This document shows positions 33,544 through 41,742 of a DNA stretch of 64,000 nt, in pieces. Numbering within the stretch: the first letter of the stretch is position 1; each line of letters starts with the position of its first letter. The translations under genes and the position numbers were made by a program. A model generated the notes under the pieces. It was not told where the DNA came from. It saw only the letters and a list, made by a program, of their open reading frames with translations, and did not search any database. This DNA is from Demequina globuliformis (lineage in GTDB: Bacteria; Actinomycetota; Actinomycetes; Actinomycetales; Demequinaceae): NCBI RefSeq assembly GCF_000975155.1, contig NZ_BBRG01000005.1, positions 1 to 64,000 on the forward strand. Reading direction: 5' to 3'.

Positions 33544-34935
33544 TTAGAAGCGCTCCATGAGGGCAAGGACAGAGGCGACATAGCGCTTGGTGTCGGAGTA
33601 CATTCCGTACTTCCGCACGCCGGCCTCGCCCTGGTAGTAGCCAGCGATCGCGATCTCAAGGTCCCGACCGTTGCGAGTGAGGTGCTTCAGGATGGACACG
33701 CCGGCCTCGACATTGTCAGCAGGCACCAGCAGGTTCAGTTCGCGGCCGACCATGTCGGAGGCCCAGGCACCGGAGGTGGGAATGACCTGCATGGTGCCAA
33801 TGGCGTTAGCAGGGGAGACGGCGCGCATATTGAAGCCGGACTCTTGGTAGGCGATGGCTTGTGCCAGCGACGGGTCCACACCGTACTTCTTGGCGGCCGC
33901 GACCACCATGGCCTGCATCTGGTCGCGTGAAGGCACATCCATCGCGTTCAGCGTGGCCTTGTTCTGGTTGGCGGCGCCCACGGTCGGGGCGTCATACGTG
34001 CGCCCTGCGAAGCTGTCGCCTACGAGGCCTGACGGCGTCCCTCCGGAGATGGTGAGCTTTTGCCCGACCTTGATCAGCGAGGCGCTCTTGAGTCCGTTGT
34101 TCGAGACAATTGCGGCGACGGTGACGCGGTGCTTGCTAGCGATTGCACCCAAAGTGTCGCCCGCCTTGACCGTGTAGGTCACCTGCGCGCCGCCAAAGTT
34201 GTCGAGGTTGGCGTCGGTCGCGAGCGTGGGGGCGCCGCCGGAGACGTTGTTTGACACCGTGGTGGCCGTCGATGATCCGACGGCTGCGCCGCCGGGAATG
34301 GTGAGCTTTTGGCCTAGGCGGATCATCGCGGAGGAGCCGAGGTTGTTGGCTGACACGATCGATGAGACGGACGTGCCGTACTTGCGGGCCAGGGCCCACA
34401 CCGTGTCGCCGCTGGTGACCTTGTGGGTCAATGTGGAACCGGACGATGCCGCGGTGCTGGCTCCCTTTGATGTCGCCTTGGAGGCGGTGGTGGCACCGGT
34501 TGCTCCGGAGATGGTCAGCGTTTGACCCACACGGATCATCGCGGATGAGCCGAGGTTGTTGGCTGACACGATTGCGGACACCGTGGTGCCGTACTTGCGT
34601 GCGAGCGCCCATACGGTTTCTCCGGCCGCGACCTTGTGAGTGCCGGACGCACCGGTGGATGAGGTGGACACTTTGCTGCTTGTTGACCCCGAAGGGATGG
34701 TCAGCGTCTGGCCAATCACGATCAGGGCGCGGGAGTTGAGCCCGTTCGCGTCGACGATGCTTGCGACCGAAGTGCCGTACCGGGCGGCGAGGCCACTCAC
34801 CGTGTCGCCAGAGTTCACCCGGTGCTGGTCGTCGGCGGAGGCTGGCAGTGCGCTGAAGGTGCTGAAGGCGATGGCTGCGGTAGCGGCGGCTGCGGCGCTG
34901 CGAAGCGCGCGGCGTGAAGTTGCGATGCGACCCAC
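33544..34935 (-). CDS. Secreted four-LysM lytic transglycosylase
   Basis: A 463-residue cell wall enzyme. An N-terminal signal peptide ends near residue 34 (ALPASA), LysM peptidoglycan-binding modules lie at about 38-81, 100-143, 171-214 and 253-297, and a C-terminal goose-lysozyme/SLT domain at about 337-460 has catalytic Glu365 in IAYQESGFN, the family's AIGTMQVIP and AGYYQGEAGVRKYG. It should cut glycan strands in the wall. GAGGAG 6 bases ahead of GTG 34935 fixes the start. LysM 2 and 3 are near copies. The gene lies between the wall-sensing kinase and its probable substrate, and a 9-bp GTNAC array lies just upstream. Confidence 0.92.
   Translation of the reverse strand: MGRIATSRRALRSAAAAATAAIAFSTFSALPASADDQHRVNSGDTVSGLAARYGTSVASIVDANGLNSRALIVIGQTLTIPSGSTSSKVSTSSTGASGTHKVAAGETVWALARKYGTTVSAIVSANNLGSSAMIRVGQTLTISGATGATTASKATSKGASTAASSGSTLTHKVTSGDTVWALARKYGTSVSSIVSANNLGSSAMIRLGQKLTIPGGAAVGSSTATTVSNNVSGGAPTLATDANLDNFGGAQVTYTVKAGDTLGAIASKHRVTVAAIVSNNGLKSASLIKVGQKLTISGGTPSGLVGDSFAGRTYDAPTVGAANQNKATLNAMDVPSRDQMQAMVVAAAKKYGVDPSLAQAIAYQESGFNMRAVSPANAIGTMQVIPTSGAWASDMVGRELNLLVPADNVEAGVSILKHLTRNGRDLEIAIAGYYQGEAGVRKYGMYSDTKRYVASVLALMERF
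34319..34635 (-). repeat. Two near-identical LysM-coding copies
   Basis: Copies start near 34319 and 34532, offset 213 bases and about 105 bases long. They share runs such as CGAGGTTGTTGGCTGACACG and GTGCCGTACTTGCG and encode LysM 3 and LysM 2. This points to a recent internal duplication. Confidence 0.75.
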
Positions 34936-34959
34936 GGGATTCTCCTCGCTGAGGCTGAT

Positions 34960-35004
34960 GTGCCGGATGTGACAAATGTGACACAAGTGACTGTAGTTAC
35001 TCGG
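34960..35004. repeat. Five-unit 9-bp direct repeat, MtrA-box-like
   Basis: On the plus strand 9-mers begin at 34960, 34969, 34978, 34987 and 34996: GTGCCGGAT, GTGACAAAT, GTGACACAA, GTGACTGTA, GTTACTCGG. Read on the minus strand, the half-sites are GTAAC, GTCAC, GTCAC, GTCAC, GGCAC at an exact 9-bp period. The response regulator MtrA is known to bind tandem GTCAC-type 9-mers before wall-hydrolase genes. The array fills the gap between the LysM hydrolase and the divergent Rv2175c-like gene. Confidence 0.6.
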
Positions 35005-35035
35005 CGGCGCGTACGCAAGAGGGTTCATGGCTTTG

Positions 35036-35041
35036 TAATCT
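35036..35041 (+). promoter_or_regulatory. -10 box TAATCT for the Rv2175c-like gene
   Basis: TAATCT, GGTGAG, GTG 35048. The -10 lies 31 bases right of the 9-bp repeat array, which therefore covers the -35 and upstream zone of this promoter. Confidence 0.5.
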
Positions 35042-35047
35042 GGTGAG

Positions 35048-35398
35048 GTGAGCGACAACATCGAATGGCTGGCCGTCCCCGACTTCGCAGAGTCCCTCGG
35101 AGTCCTCGCGACTCACGTGAGGGACATGATGCGAGACAAGACCATCGTCGCTGTGCGACGTGGGGCCAATGACGCGTGGTACATCCCCGCGGACTTCATC
35201 GTCGTCGAAGACGGCGAGCGCCAGTTGCTCAAGACCGTGCCGGGCACCATCACCCTGCTGAAGGACATGGGCCTCACCGACACCGAGATTATCGATTGGC
35301 TGTTCGAAGACTCCGATGAACTCGGCACCACGCCCATGGCCGCGTTACGCGAGGGACGTCGCGCGCCAGTGCGTCGAGCAGCGCAAGCACTGGGGTAG
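35048..35398 (+). CDS. Rv2175c-like DNA-binding protein
   Basis: A 116-residue winged-helix protein (SDNIEWLAVPDFAESLGVLATHVRDMMRDK is the N-terminal helix-turn-helix region, followed by ADFIVVEDGERQLLKTVPGTITLLKDMGL). Rv2175c in M. tuberculosis is a DNA-binding substrate of PknL, and the two genes here are two positions apart on opposite strands, as expected for such a pair. No Thr-rich N-terminal phosphorylation tail is evident. It probably has its own leaderless promoter (TAATCT). The downstream gene converges from the right. Confidence 0.8.
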   Translation: MSDNIEWLAVPDFAESLGVLATHVRDMMRDKTIVAVRRGANDAWYIPADFIVVEDGERQLLKTVPGTITLLKDMGLTDTEIIDWLFEDSDELGTTPMAALREGRRAPVRRAAQALG

Positions 35399-35429
35399 CA
35401 GCGGGCTCACGGGCACCCGCGAACGCGCC

Positions 35430-36503
35430 TTAGGCGACGCGGCGGACCACGGCGTCGGTGAGCGACCTCAGCGTTTCCCACCCTGCTTGATCGAGATCGG
35501 CGTCTGCGAGCGCGACATTTGCGCGCGTGGCGAGGCGGTCGATCTCTTCCTCTGCTGCGTCGAGCGCGCCCGAGGCAGCGATCGCATCGACGGCCTCCGC
35601 GACTGCCGACGCGGAAGCGTCGCGGTGACCGAGCACGTCACGCAACAGTTCACGGGTGGCGTGCGAGCCGTGGCTCCAGGCGTGCCACACCAGGAGGGTG
35701 CGCTTACCTTCGCGAATGTCGTCTCCCGCTGGTTTGCCAGTCACTTCTGGCGCGCCCGTGAGGCCCAGGACGTCGTCGCGGAGTTGGAAGGCGACTCCGA
35801 GGTCAACGCCGGCTTCGCTGAGGCGCGCGACCCGAGCGTCGCTCGCGTCCGCGAGAGCCGCGCCCATCATGAGGGGGTACTGCGCAGAGTAGGACGCAGT
35901 CTTCGATCGCATGACCGTCACGATCTCGTCACGCTGCGATCCGAGGGACTCAAGGGGCTGGACGGCTGCGCGCATGTCGGCGTACTGCCCGGCCGTCACC
36001 AGTTCTGCCATCGTCGCGAACAGTGACGCCACGACGGGCCCCTTGGCGTGAGCGGACTCAGCGGCGCGCGCGCACGCACGGTGCGCTGCCATCAGACTCA
36101 AGTCGCCGGCCAGAATCGCACCGGCAGTGCCGTAGGCCTGCGAGGACCCTTCCCACTGCGCGCCTCGATGGGCGGCTTCGATCTGCCTGTGAGCCGCTGG
36201 TCGCCCGCGGCGCGTGTCCGAGCCATCGAGCACGTCGTCGTGGAGCAGCGCTGCGGTTTGAAAGAGCTCGACCGCCGCCGCCAGGTGAGCCACGGCATCG
36301 GCCCGCTGCCCGCGGTGAGCCTCGTGAGAGGCGAACACGAGGAGCGCACGCAGCCTCTTGCCGCCGGCGGCGAATTCTCGCAGCGGCGTCATGATGTCCG
36401 CCACCGGCGCTCCGGCAGGTTGGCAGGCCTGAACAGTCGCGTCTAGCGTGGCGGTGATTGTCGCGTCGGTGGCCGAGCGCCAGGTAGTGAGGTCCGCAGT
36501 CAC
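35430..36503 (-). CDS. Polyprenyl diphosphate synthase
   Basis: A trans-isoprenyl synthase of 357 residues that extends allylic diphosphates with IPP. The first aspartate motif is LLHDDVLDGSDTRRG (DDxxD) and the second QLRDDVLGLTG with GKPAGDDIREGKRT following. GKRLRALL is the IPP-binding basic site. Chain length cannot be fixed from sequence; residues ahead of the first DDxxD (ELFQTAAL) are bulky, which favours short products (C15-C20). M. tuberculosis IdsA2 (Rv2173) occupies this position. GTG 36503 sits 6 bases after TAGGCT. Confidence 0.9.
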   Translation of the reverse strand: MTADLTTWRSATDATITATLDATVQACQPAGAPVADIMTPLREFAAGGKRLRALLVFASHEAHRGQRADAVAHLAAAVELFQTAALLHDDVLDGSDTRRGRPAAHRQIEAAHRGAQWEGSSQAYGTAGAILAGDLSLMAAHRACARAAESAHAKGPVVASLFATMAELVTAGQYADMRAAVQPLESLGSQRDEIVTVMRSKTASYSAQYPLMMGAALADASDARVARLSEAGVDLGVAFQLRDDVLGLTGAPEVTGKPAGDDIREGKRTLLVWHAWSHGSHATRELLRDVLGHRDASASAVAEAVDAIAASGALDAAEEEIDRLATRANVALADADLDQAGWETLRSLTDAVVRRVA

Positions 36504-36509
36504 CCCGCA

Positions 36510-36515
36510 AGCCTA
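36510..36515 (-). promoter_or_regulatory. -10 box TAGGCT for the polyprenyl synthase
   Basis: Minus strand TAGGCT, TGCGGG, GTG 36503. Same hexamer as the pepA and sodA -10 boxes. Confidence 0.45.
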
Positions 36516-36611
36516 CGGGTGATCTCCCCAGGCCAGGGCCGCCTGGAGCGGTGTCCACAGATGTCGCATGGACGCTCGGCTGGAAGCAGACCTTCCGTGC
36601 ACGGTGAACAT

Positions 36612-37640
36612 ATGACGATTCCTCTATTGCACTGGCCGGGCCACTTGATCGCCGCCATTCCTCAATTGTTTGGGCACGAGCCACATGAGTGCGTGGTGGT
36701 TGTGGGCGTCGCGGAGTCGGGGGAGATGAAGGTCGCCATACGTGTGGAACGCGAGCGGCTGATGTTGCCTGATCTCGGTCCGACCACCGCCGCGGACATC
36801 GCGCGCACCATGCACAAGGACGATGTCACGCGTGCCTTCCTGGTGAGTTGGACGCGGGAGCGAGTGGACGTTGAGTGCCCCGCGGCGGCGGTGGCTCGGG
36901 AGTACCTCACAGACGTGTACGAGGTGTCGGATGCGTGGGCGACGAACGGGGACTACTACTGGTCTCCCGGGTGCGCAGATCACGAATGTTGCCCGGTAGG
37001 GGGCCGGCCCGTGCCCGTCGCACCCCGGATCGACGGAGCTGTACCGCGAGTGTCGATGGCGCACCGGCGCAGTTCCTTGCGTACGACGGAGGCGACGCAG
37101 GTCAGACGCAACGCCGCCCGCGCCGCGCAGCGGTGGCTTACCCGGAGGCACGGCGACCGTGATGCCTGGTGCGCGTCCTCATGGGAGCACGTCCAGGCGT
37201 CAATGGAGGCTACGGTCCCGCCGCCCACGTGGGGTAAGGCGATGGCGGGCCTGAGTGACGTGCGGGTCCGCGACGCGCTCATCGTGAGCTGGTTGGGTGC
37301 GGATGCCGATGTGATTGCGGATGTCCTTGCCGGCAGAGCGACTCAGCGCGTCAACGAGGTCATGGACGGGGCGTTACGACCGTCAGGCGCGCGCCTGCCT
37401 CGTGACGAGGAGACCGAACGTGCACTGGTGTGGTGCGACCGCCTGGCTGAATGTTCGCGCACCTCGGACCTGGCCGTAGTCCTGACGCTCAAGGCGGTAC
37501 TTTCCTGGTGGACCGGCCAGGTGGAGGCGTGCCGCGTGCATGTGTCGCAAGCTCTCGCCGTCGACGACAGCTACACCTTGGCAATGTTGCTGAGGAGCAT
37601 GTGCGACGCGGGCCTACAGCCCGGATGGATGAGACAATAG
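36612..37640 (+). CDS. DUF4192 protein
   Basis: A 342-residue protein of the actinobacterial DUF4192 family, function unknown. Start TIPLLHWPGHLIAAIPQLFGHEPHECVVVVGV fits the family (the usual PADLLAAVPYLLGFHPxxSLVVV pattern). The middle has an alpha/beta fold and the C-terminal third is helical with repeated short helices (LAVVLTLKAVLSWWTGQVEACRVHVSQALAVDDSYTLAML), resembling a TPR-like end. ATG 36612 has only a weak GGTGA ribosome site, and the ATG at 36567 is an alternative. It sits directly before sigA, as DUF4192 genes often do. Confidence 0.8.
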   Translation: MTIPLLHWPGHLIAAIPQLFGHEPHECVVVVGVAESGEMKVAIRVERERLMLPDLGPTTAADIARTMHKDDVTRAFLVSWTRERVDVECPAAAVAREYLTDVYEVSDAWATNGDYYWSPGCADHECCPVGGRPVPVAPRIDGAVPRVSMAHRRSSLRTTEATQVRRNAARAAQRWLTRRHGDRDAWCASSWEHVQASMEATVPPPTWGKAMAGLSDVRVRDALIVSWLGADADVIADVLAGRATQRVNEVMDGALRPSGARLPRDEETERALVWCDRLAECSRTSDLAVVLTLKAVLSWWTGQVEACRVHVSQALAVDDSYTLAMLLRSMCDAGLQPGWMRQ

Positions 37641-37687
37641 ATGTCGCGTGAGCGGCCCACATGGCCGCCAAGCGGGGAACGAATCCG

Positions 37688-37716
37688 TTGACAGCGCCGT
37701 TATACTTAAATGTAAT
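37688..37716 (+). promoter_or_regulatory. Full promoter of sigA: TTGACA-N17-TGTAAT
   Basis: TTGACA (37688-37693), 17-base spacer, TGTAAT (37711-37716). It is the only promoter in the window with a consensus -35. The AT-rich spacer (TTATACTTAAA) stands out. The leader to GTG 37897 would be about 175 bases. A 6-bp hairpin GCGGCC/GGCCGC at 37652-37668 may end the DUF4192 message upstream. Confidence 0.6.
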
Positions 37717-37896
37717 TGCGCGCGGCGCTCACCGGGGAAGGTTCTCACCTCCGCCTCGGGAGACCCGAGTTCCGTCGATGTTCCCCACAGCAGAGCCTTC
37801 GTGGCGCGGGAGCGTGATCGACAGTCGGGGAGAGAGTGTCCGGGCGTTTCGAGTCCGTCAGGGCTTGGGCGTCCACGTCGACAGACGTGAGTCCAG

Positions 37897-39171
37897 GTGC
37901 CTTGCAATGAGAAGGAGAAGGCCACGACTACCGCAGCCTCGTCCACCCGCAAGACCACTTCAGCGAAGGCCAAGGGCGCCGCCGCGAAGACGCCCGCCGA
38001 CGAGACCGTCGACGCCGCCGAGTCGGCCGCAGACACGAAGCCCGCCAAGAAGGCGCCAGCGCGTAAGTCAGCGGCCAAGAAGCCCGCCGCCAAGACCGCT
38101 CCAAAGAAGGAGACGATCAAGGCCTCGGACGTGCCAGAAGAACGCGAGCTTGAAGAGCCCGCAGAAGAGCCCAAGAAGCCTGCCGCGGAAGATGAGCGTG
38201 GCGGCTTTGTTCTTGGCAACGCGGATGACGACGCACCGGTCCAGCAGGTCACGACCGCTGGCGCGACGGCTGACCCCGTCAAGGACTACCTGAAGCAGAT
38301 CGGCAAGGTTGCCCTGCTGAATGCGGAGCAAGAAGTCGACCTCGCCAAGCGCATCGAGGCAGGCCTGTTTGCCGAAGAGAAGTTGTCCTCCGGCGAGAAG
38401 ATCGCGCCAAAGATGCGTCGCGAACTGGAGTGGATCGCGAACGACGGCCGGCACGCGAAGAACCACCTCCTTGAGGCGAACTTGCGCCTCGTGGTGTCGC
38501 TAGCCAAGCGCTACACAGGCCGCGGCATGCTCTTCCTGGACTTGATCCAGGAAGGCAACCTGGGCCTGATCCGCGCCGTCGAGAAGTTCGACTACACCAA
38601 GGGCTACAAGTTCTCGACCTACGCGACGTGGTGGATCCGCCAGGCCATCACGCGCGCCATGGCCGACCAGGCACGCACCATTCGTATCCCGGTCCACATG
38701 GTGGAGGTCATCAACAAGCTCGCCCGCGTTCAGCGACAGATGCTCCAGGACCTGGGCCGAGAGCCCACTCCTGAAGAGCTGGCAGAAGAGCTCGACATGA
38801 CCCCGGAGAAGGTCGTCGAGGTCCAGAAGTACGGCCGCGAGCCCATCTCGCTGCACACTCCTCTGGGCGAGGACGGCGACAGCGAGTTCGGTGACCTCAT
38901 CGAGGACTCCGAGGCCGTGGTGCCCGCAGACGCCGTCGGTTTCACCCTGCTGCAGGAAGAGCTCACCAAGGTCATGGACACGCTGTCCGAGCGCGAGGCG
39001 GGCGTGGTTGGCATGCGCTTTGGCCTCACGGACGGTCAGCCCAAGACTCTTGACGAGATTGGACGCGTGTTTGGCGTGACCCGTGAGCGCATCCGTCAGA
39101 TCGAGTCCAAGACGATGTCGAAGCTGCGGCACCCGTCGCGCTCGCAGGTCTTGCGCGACTACCTGGACTAA
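37897..39171 (+). CDS. sigA: Primary sigma factor
   Basis: Housekeeping sigma70 factor, 424 residues from GTG 37897. A Lys/Ala-rich disordered N-terminal arm (about 1-100) precedes region 1.2-2 ([66 protein letters not shown] contains the -10-binding helix) and regions 3-4 ending in [21 protein letters not shown], the -35 helix-turn-helix. The start is uncertain: the GTG lacks a good ribosome site, while a perfect AAGGAG at 37912-37917 points to codon ACG 37924. The dispute affects only the first nine residues. It lies between DUF4192 and an AGCS symporter. Confidence 0.95.
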   Translation: MPCNEKEKATTTAASSTRKTTSAKAKGAAAKTPADETVDAAESAADTKPAKKAPARKSAAKKPAAKTAPKKETIKASDVPEERELEEPAEEPKKPAAEDERGGFVLGNADDDAPVQQVTTAGATADPVKDYLKQIGKVALLNAEQEVDLAKRIEAGLFAEEKLSSGEKIAPKMRRELEWIANDGRHAKNHLLEANLRLVVSLAKRYTGRGMLFLDLIQEGNLGLIRAVEKFDYTKGYKFSTYATWWIRQAITRAMADQARTIRIPVHMVEVINKLARVQRQMLQDLGREPTPEELAEELDMTPEKVVEVQKYGREPISLHTPLGEDGDSEFGDLIEDSEAVVPADAVGFTLLQEELTKVMDTLSEREAGVVGMRFGLTDGQPKTLDEIGRVFGVTRERIRQIESKTMSKLRHPSRSQVLRDYLD

Positions 39172-39187
39172 CCGCCCCAGCATTCAC

Positions 39188-39229
39188 AGGCCGGAACCCG
39201 GCGCCACGAGCGTCGCGGTTCCGGCCTTT
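39188..39229 (+). terminator. Terminator of sigA
   Basis: AGGCCGGAACC (39188-39198) pairs with GGTTCCGGCCT (39217-39227), followed by TT. It lies 16 bases past the sigA stop and can also end the convergent AGCS gene. Confidence 0.65.
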
Positions 39230-39248
39230 GCTATTTCCGAGCGCCGCG

Positions 39249-40727
39249 CTAGCCGTCTGAGTGCGTGGGCGGCGGCACATCCTGTGGAGGCCGCCCTGTG
39301 ACGCTCTGCTCGTCCTCCCACACGCTGATCCCTTGGGTGCTTGGCAATGTCGCACGCGTGAACACTGGATCGCGGCCTGCAGCCAGTTGCGCTTTGTAGT
39401 CCTTCAGCATCGTGACGACCAGCGGCAGCAAGATCGCGAGGACCGGCAGATTGATGAGCGCGAGAATGCCCAGCGCGCCGTCTGACAGGGTCCACACGAC
39501 TCCTGCGGATGCGGTGCAGCCCACAAAGACGCAGACGACAACGCCGATGCGGTACGCGGTCATCACCCGCGGCCGCGACGTGATGTAGGCGACGTTGGAC
39601 TCGCCGTAGTAGTAGCTACCCAAGATGGTCGAGAACGCCAACAGGAAGACGATGAGCGACAGCACGTACCCCGCCCATTCGCCGAGCGTACTGACGACGG
39701 CCTGTTCTGTGAGGGTGATGCCCTCGGGCGCGTCAGAGAGGTCGGGCTCTGACACCAACACGATGAATGCGGTGATGGAGCAGACGACGAAGGTGTCGAA
39801 GTAGACCCCGAGGGTCTGGACCAGGCCTTGCTTGACCGGGTGCGTGGTCGCCGCTGACGCCGCAGCGTTGGGAGCCGTACCGAGCCCCGCTTCATTCGAG
39901 AACATCCCGCGTTGGACTCCCACAACGATCACCGACCCGACTGCGCCCCCTGCGACGGCCTGGCCCGTGAAGGCGTCGTCGACGATCAAGGCAATGACAG
40001 GGATGATCTGGTCGGCGTGACTTCCCACGACGAGGACACCGAGCACCAAATAGAGGATCGCCATGCTCGGCACTAGCGAGCTCGTGAACTTCGCGATGCG
40101 TCGCACGCCACCAAACACGACGAGCCCGGTAGCAATCGCCAGGAGTGCCCCCACGAGGGGCGGCACGAGGGAGTCCTGAGACGTTCCAGTGCTGGCGGTG
40201 ACCGTCTCAGCAATCGTGTAGGCCTGCAGGGAGTTGACGATGAAGGGGATGGCGACAATGAGCACGGACGCATAGACAATCCCTAGCCATCGCGCTCCTA
40301 CGCCTTTCTCGATGTAGAAAGCGGGGCCACCGCGAAAGCCGTCGCGCTCTCGCCTCTTAAAGAGTTGAGCGAGGGTCGCCTCGGCAAAACTCGTCGCGCC
40401 ATTGATGAGCGCCATTGCCCACATCCAGAACACCGCGCCGGGTCCGCCGACAGCAATCGCAGTCCCCACACCAGCGATGTTGCCGATTCCGACTCGGGAG
40501 GCCGCCGACAACGTAAAGGCTTGGAAAGCAGAGAGCGATTGTGGCTTGCCAGCACGGTCGAGCGGTGTGGCATCCGTGAGGGTGCGGAACATGCGCGGCA
40601 GGAGTGAGATCTGCACTACGCCGGTGCGCGCGGTGAAGTACAGCCCGAGGAGGAGGATCACCGGGGCAGTGATCCACGTCCACAGGCCGTCGACGGCGGC
40701 AGCGACCCACTGGTCCAAGGCACTCAT
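39249..40727 (-). CDS. Alanine/glycine:sodium symporter (AGCS family)
   Basis: A 492-residue, about eleven-helix transporter importing small neutral amino acids with Na+. Family stretches include IGNIAGVGTAIAVGGPGAVFWMWA, SFAEATLAQLFK, GGPAFYIEKGVG and VQRGMFSNEAGLGTAPNAAA (the AGCS signature region). The start ATG 40727 is 9 bases after TAGCCT on the minus strand. The C-terminal 40 residues are cytosolic and polar. It converges with sigA, with which it shares no evident function. Confidence 0.93.
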   Translation of the reverse strand: MSALDQWVAAAVDGLWTWITAPVILLLGLYFTARTGVVQISLLPRMFRTLTDATPLDRAGKPQSLSAFQAFTLSAASRVGIGNIAGVGTAIAVGGPGAVFWMWAMALINGATSFAEATLAQLFKRRERDGFRGGPAFYIEKGVGARWLGIVYASVLIVAIPFIVNSLQAYTIAETVTASTGTSQDSLVPPLVGALLAIATGLVVFGGVRRIAKFTSSLVPSMAILYLVLGVLVVGSHADQIIPVIALIVDDAFTGQAVAGGAVGSVIVVGVQRGMFSNEAGLGTAPNAAASAATTHPVKQGLVQTLGVYFDTFVVCSITAFIVLVSEPDLSDAPEGITLTEQAVVSTLGEWAGYVLSLIVFLLAFSTILGSYYYGESNVAYITSRPRVMTAYRIGVVVCVFVGCTASAGVVWTLSDGALGILALINLPVLAILLPLVVTMLKDYKAQLAAGRDPVFTRATLPSTQGISVWEDEQSVTGRPPQDVPPPTHSDG

Positions 40728-40834
40728 GGTGGTGCCAGGCTAGTGGCCCGCGCGCAGGCGTGCGCCGCGAACTGACTGTGCGCCGGGATACGCGGGCGCG
40801 GGTGTGGCACTGCCGAGGCGCGCACGACTCACGA

Positions 40835-40840
40835 TACGAT
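40835..40840 (+). promoter_or_regulatory. -10 box TACGAT for the membrane-protein/GNAT pair
   Basis: TACGAT would start transcription near 40847, giving a short leader with GGGAGG at about 40858 before ATG 40875. This argues against the in-frame ATG at 40842. Confidence 0.4.
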
Positions 40841-40874
40841 CATGTGCGTCACCATCAGGGAGGACCTGTTTTCC

Positions 40875-41246
40875 ATGGACTACGTGCGCTATGCGCTGCT
40901 GATTGCTCACTTCATTGGCCTCGCCGCGATTCTTGGGCCGTTCCTGGATCAATGGCGCGCCGATGTGAAGCGCGTGACCCAAACGATGGTGTGGGGTGCT
41001 CGCGCCCAGCTGCTGACGGGTCTCCTTCTGGTGGGCGTCGCAGAAATGAACGACTACGACGTCGATCACGGCAAGATCGCGGTCAAACTCCTCGTCGCGA
41101 TTGCGGTCGCGGGAGCTGCCGAGGTAGGTGCGAAGCGCACCAAGGCGCTGTCTGGCGAGGCACCCGCGGGCACGGTCACGACCCTGTGGTGGTTGGTGGG
41201 CGCGTTGACGGTGGTGAACGTCATCGTCGCCGTCGTGTGGCGCTGA
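40875..41246 (+). CDS. Small four-helix membrane protein, unknown
   Basis: A 123-residue protein with four predicted transmembrane helices: DYVRYALLIAHFIGLAAILGPF, ARAQLLTGLLLVGVAEM, IAVKLLVAIAVAGAAEVGA and TLWWLVGALTVVNVIVAVVWR. No cysteine or charged active site is seen. It resembles the many short integral membrane proteins annotated as hypothetical in Micrococcales, and some copper- or heme-related small membrane proteins have this layout, but nothing here shows metal binding. The GNAT gene starts one base after its stop. Confidence 0.75.
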   Translation: MDYVRYALLIAHFIGLAAILGPFLDQWRADVKRVTQTMVWGARAQLLTGLLLVGVAEMNDYDVDHGKIAVKLLVAIAVAGAAEVGAKRTKALSGEAPAGTVTTLWWLVGALTVVNVIVAVVWR

Positions 41247-41247
41247 C

Positions 41248-41742
41248 GTGGCTGCTGTCAGGCTCGCTACCTCCGCTGACGCTGCGGAGATCGTGCACCT
41301 TGGTGCGCTTATGTATAAGGCCGTCGGCTCCAAGCCCACTCCAACGTGGGCTGTCGATGCCACCCAACTCGTGCGCGACCGCCTAGGCCGGGACCTCATC
41401 GGGATGGTCATTGATGCTCCCGAAGGCGGGCTTGCCTGCTGCGCACTCGTCAATGTCGCCCCGCGCTTGCCCAAGCCCGGCGCGATGGCCCACCAGATGG
41501 GCTACATCCAGTGGGTCTCGACCGCACCTCAGCACCAGCGCAAGGGATACGCGCGCGCGGTCATGGCGGCGCTGCTGCAGGAAACGGATAAGCGGGGAAT
41601 CGAGGTCGTCGAGTTGCACGCGACGCCGATGGCGCGCCCCTTGTATCAGGACCTTGGCTTCTACGTGAAGCAGGACAACATTGCGATGCTGACTGTGCGC
41701 GGACGGCCCGACATGCCGATTCCCGACGGCGAGGGTCTTTAA
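41248..41742 (+). CDS. GNAT-family N-acetyltransferase
   Basis: A 164-residue acetyl-CoA-dependent transferase: beta-strand YIQWVSTAPQHQRKGYARAVMAALLQET contains the acetyl-CoA pyrophosphate loop (QHQRKGYA), and ELHATPMARPLYQDLGFYVKQ is motif B. Substrate unknown. It is translationally coupled to the membrane protein upstream (1 base between them) and its last 4 bases overlap the end of the convergent TspO-like gene. Confidence 0.88.
   Translation: MAAVRLATSADAAEIVHLGALMYKAVGSKPTPTWAVDATQLVRDRLGRDLIGMVIDAPEGGLACCALVNVAPRLPKPGAMAHQMGYIQWVSTAPQHQRKGYARAVMAALLQETDKRGIEVVELHATPMARPLYQDLGFYVKQDNIAMLTVRGRPDMPIPDGEGL

Noticed and set aside
34936-35047. Possible c-di-AMP (ydaO-type) riboswitch before the LysM hydrolase gene
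   Set aside because: Such riboswitches are common before actinobacterial wall hydrolases, but the gap is only 112 bases and is filled by the 9-bp array; I could not see the conserved ydaO core.
37661-38293. 210-residue plus-strand frame over the sigA leader and start
   Set aside because: It is an Arg/Pro-rich alternate frame of the sigA N-terminal arm.
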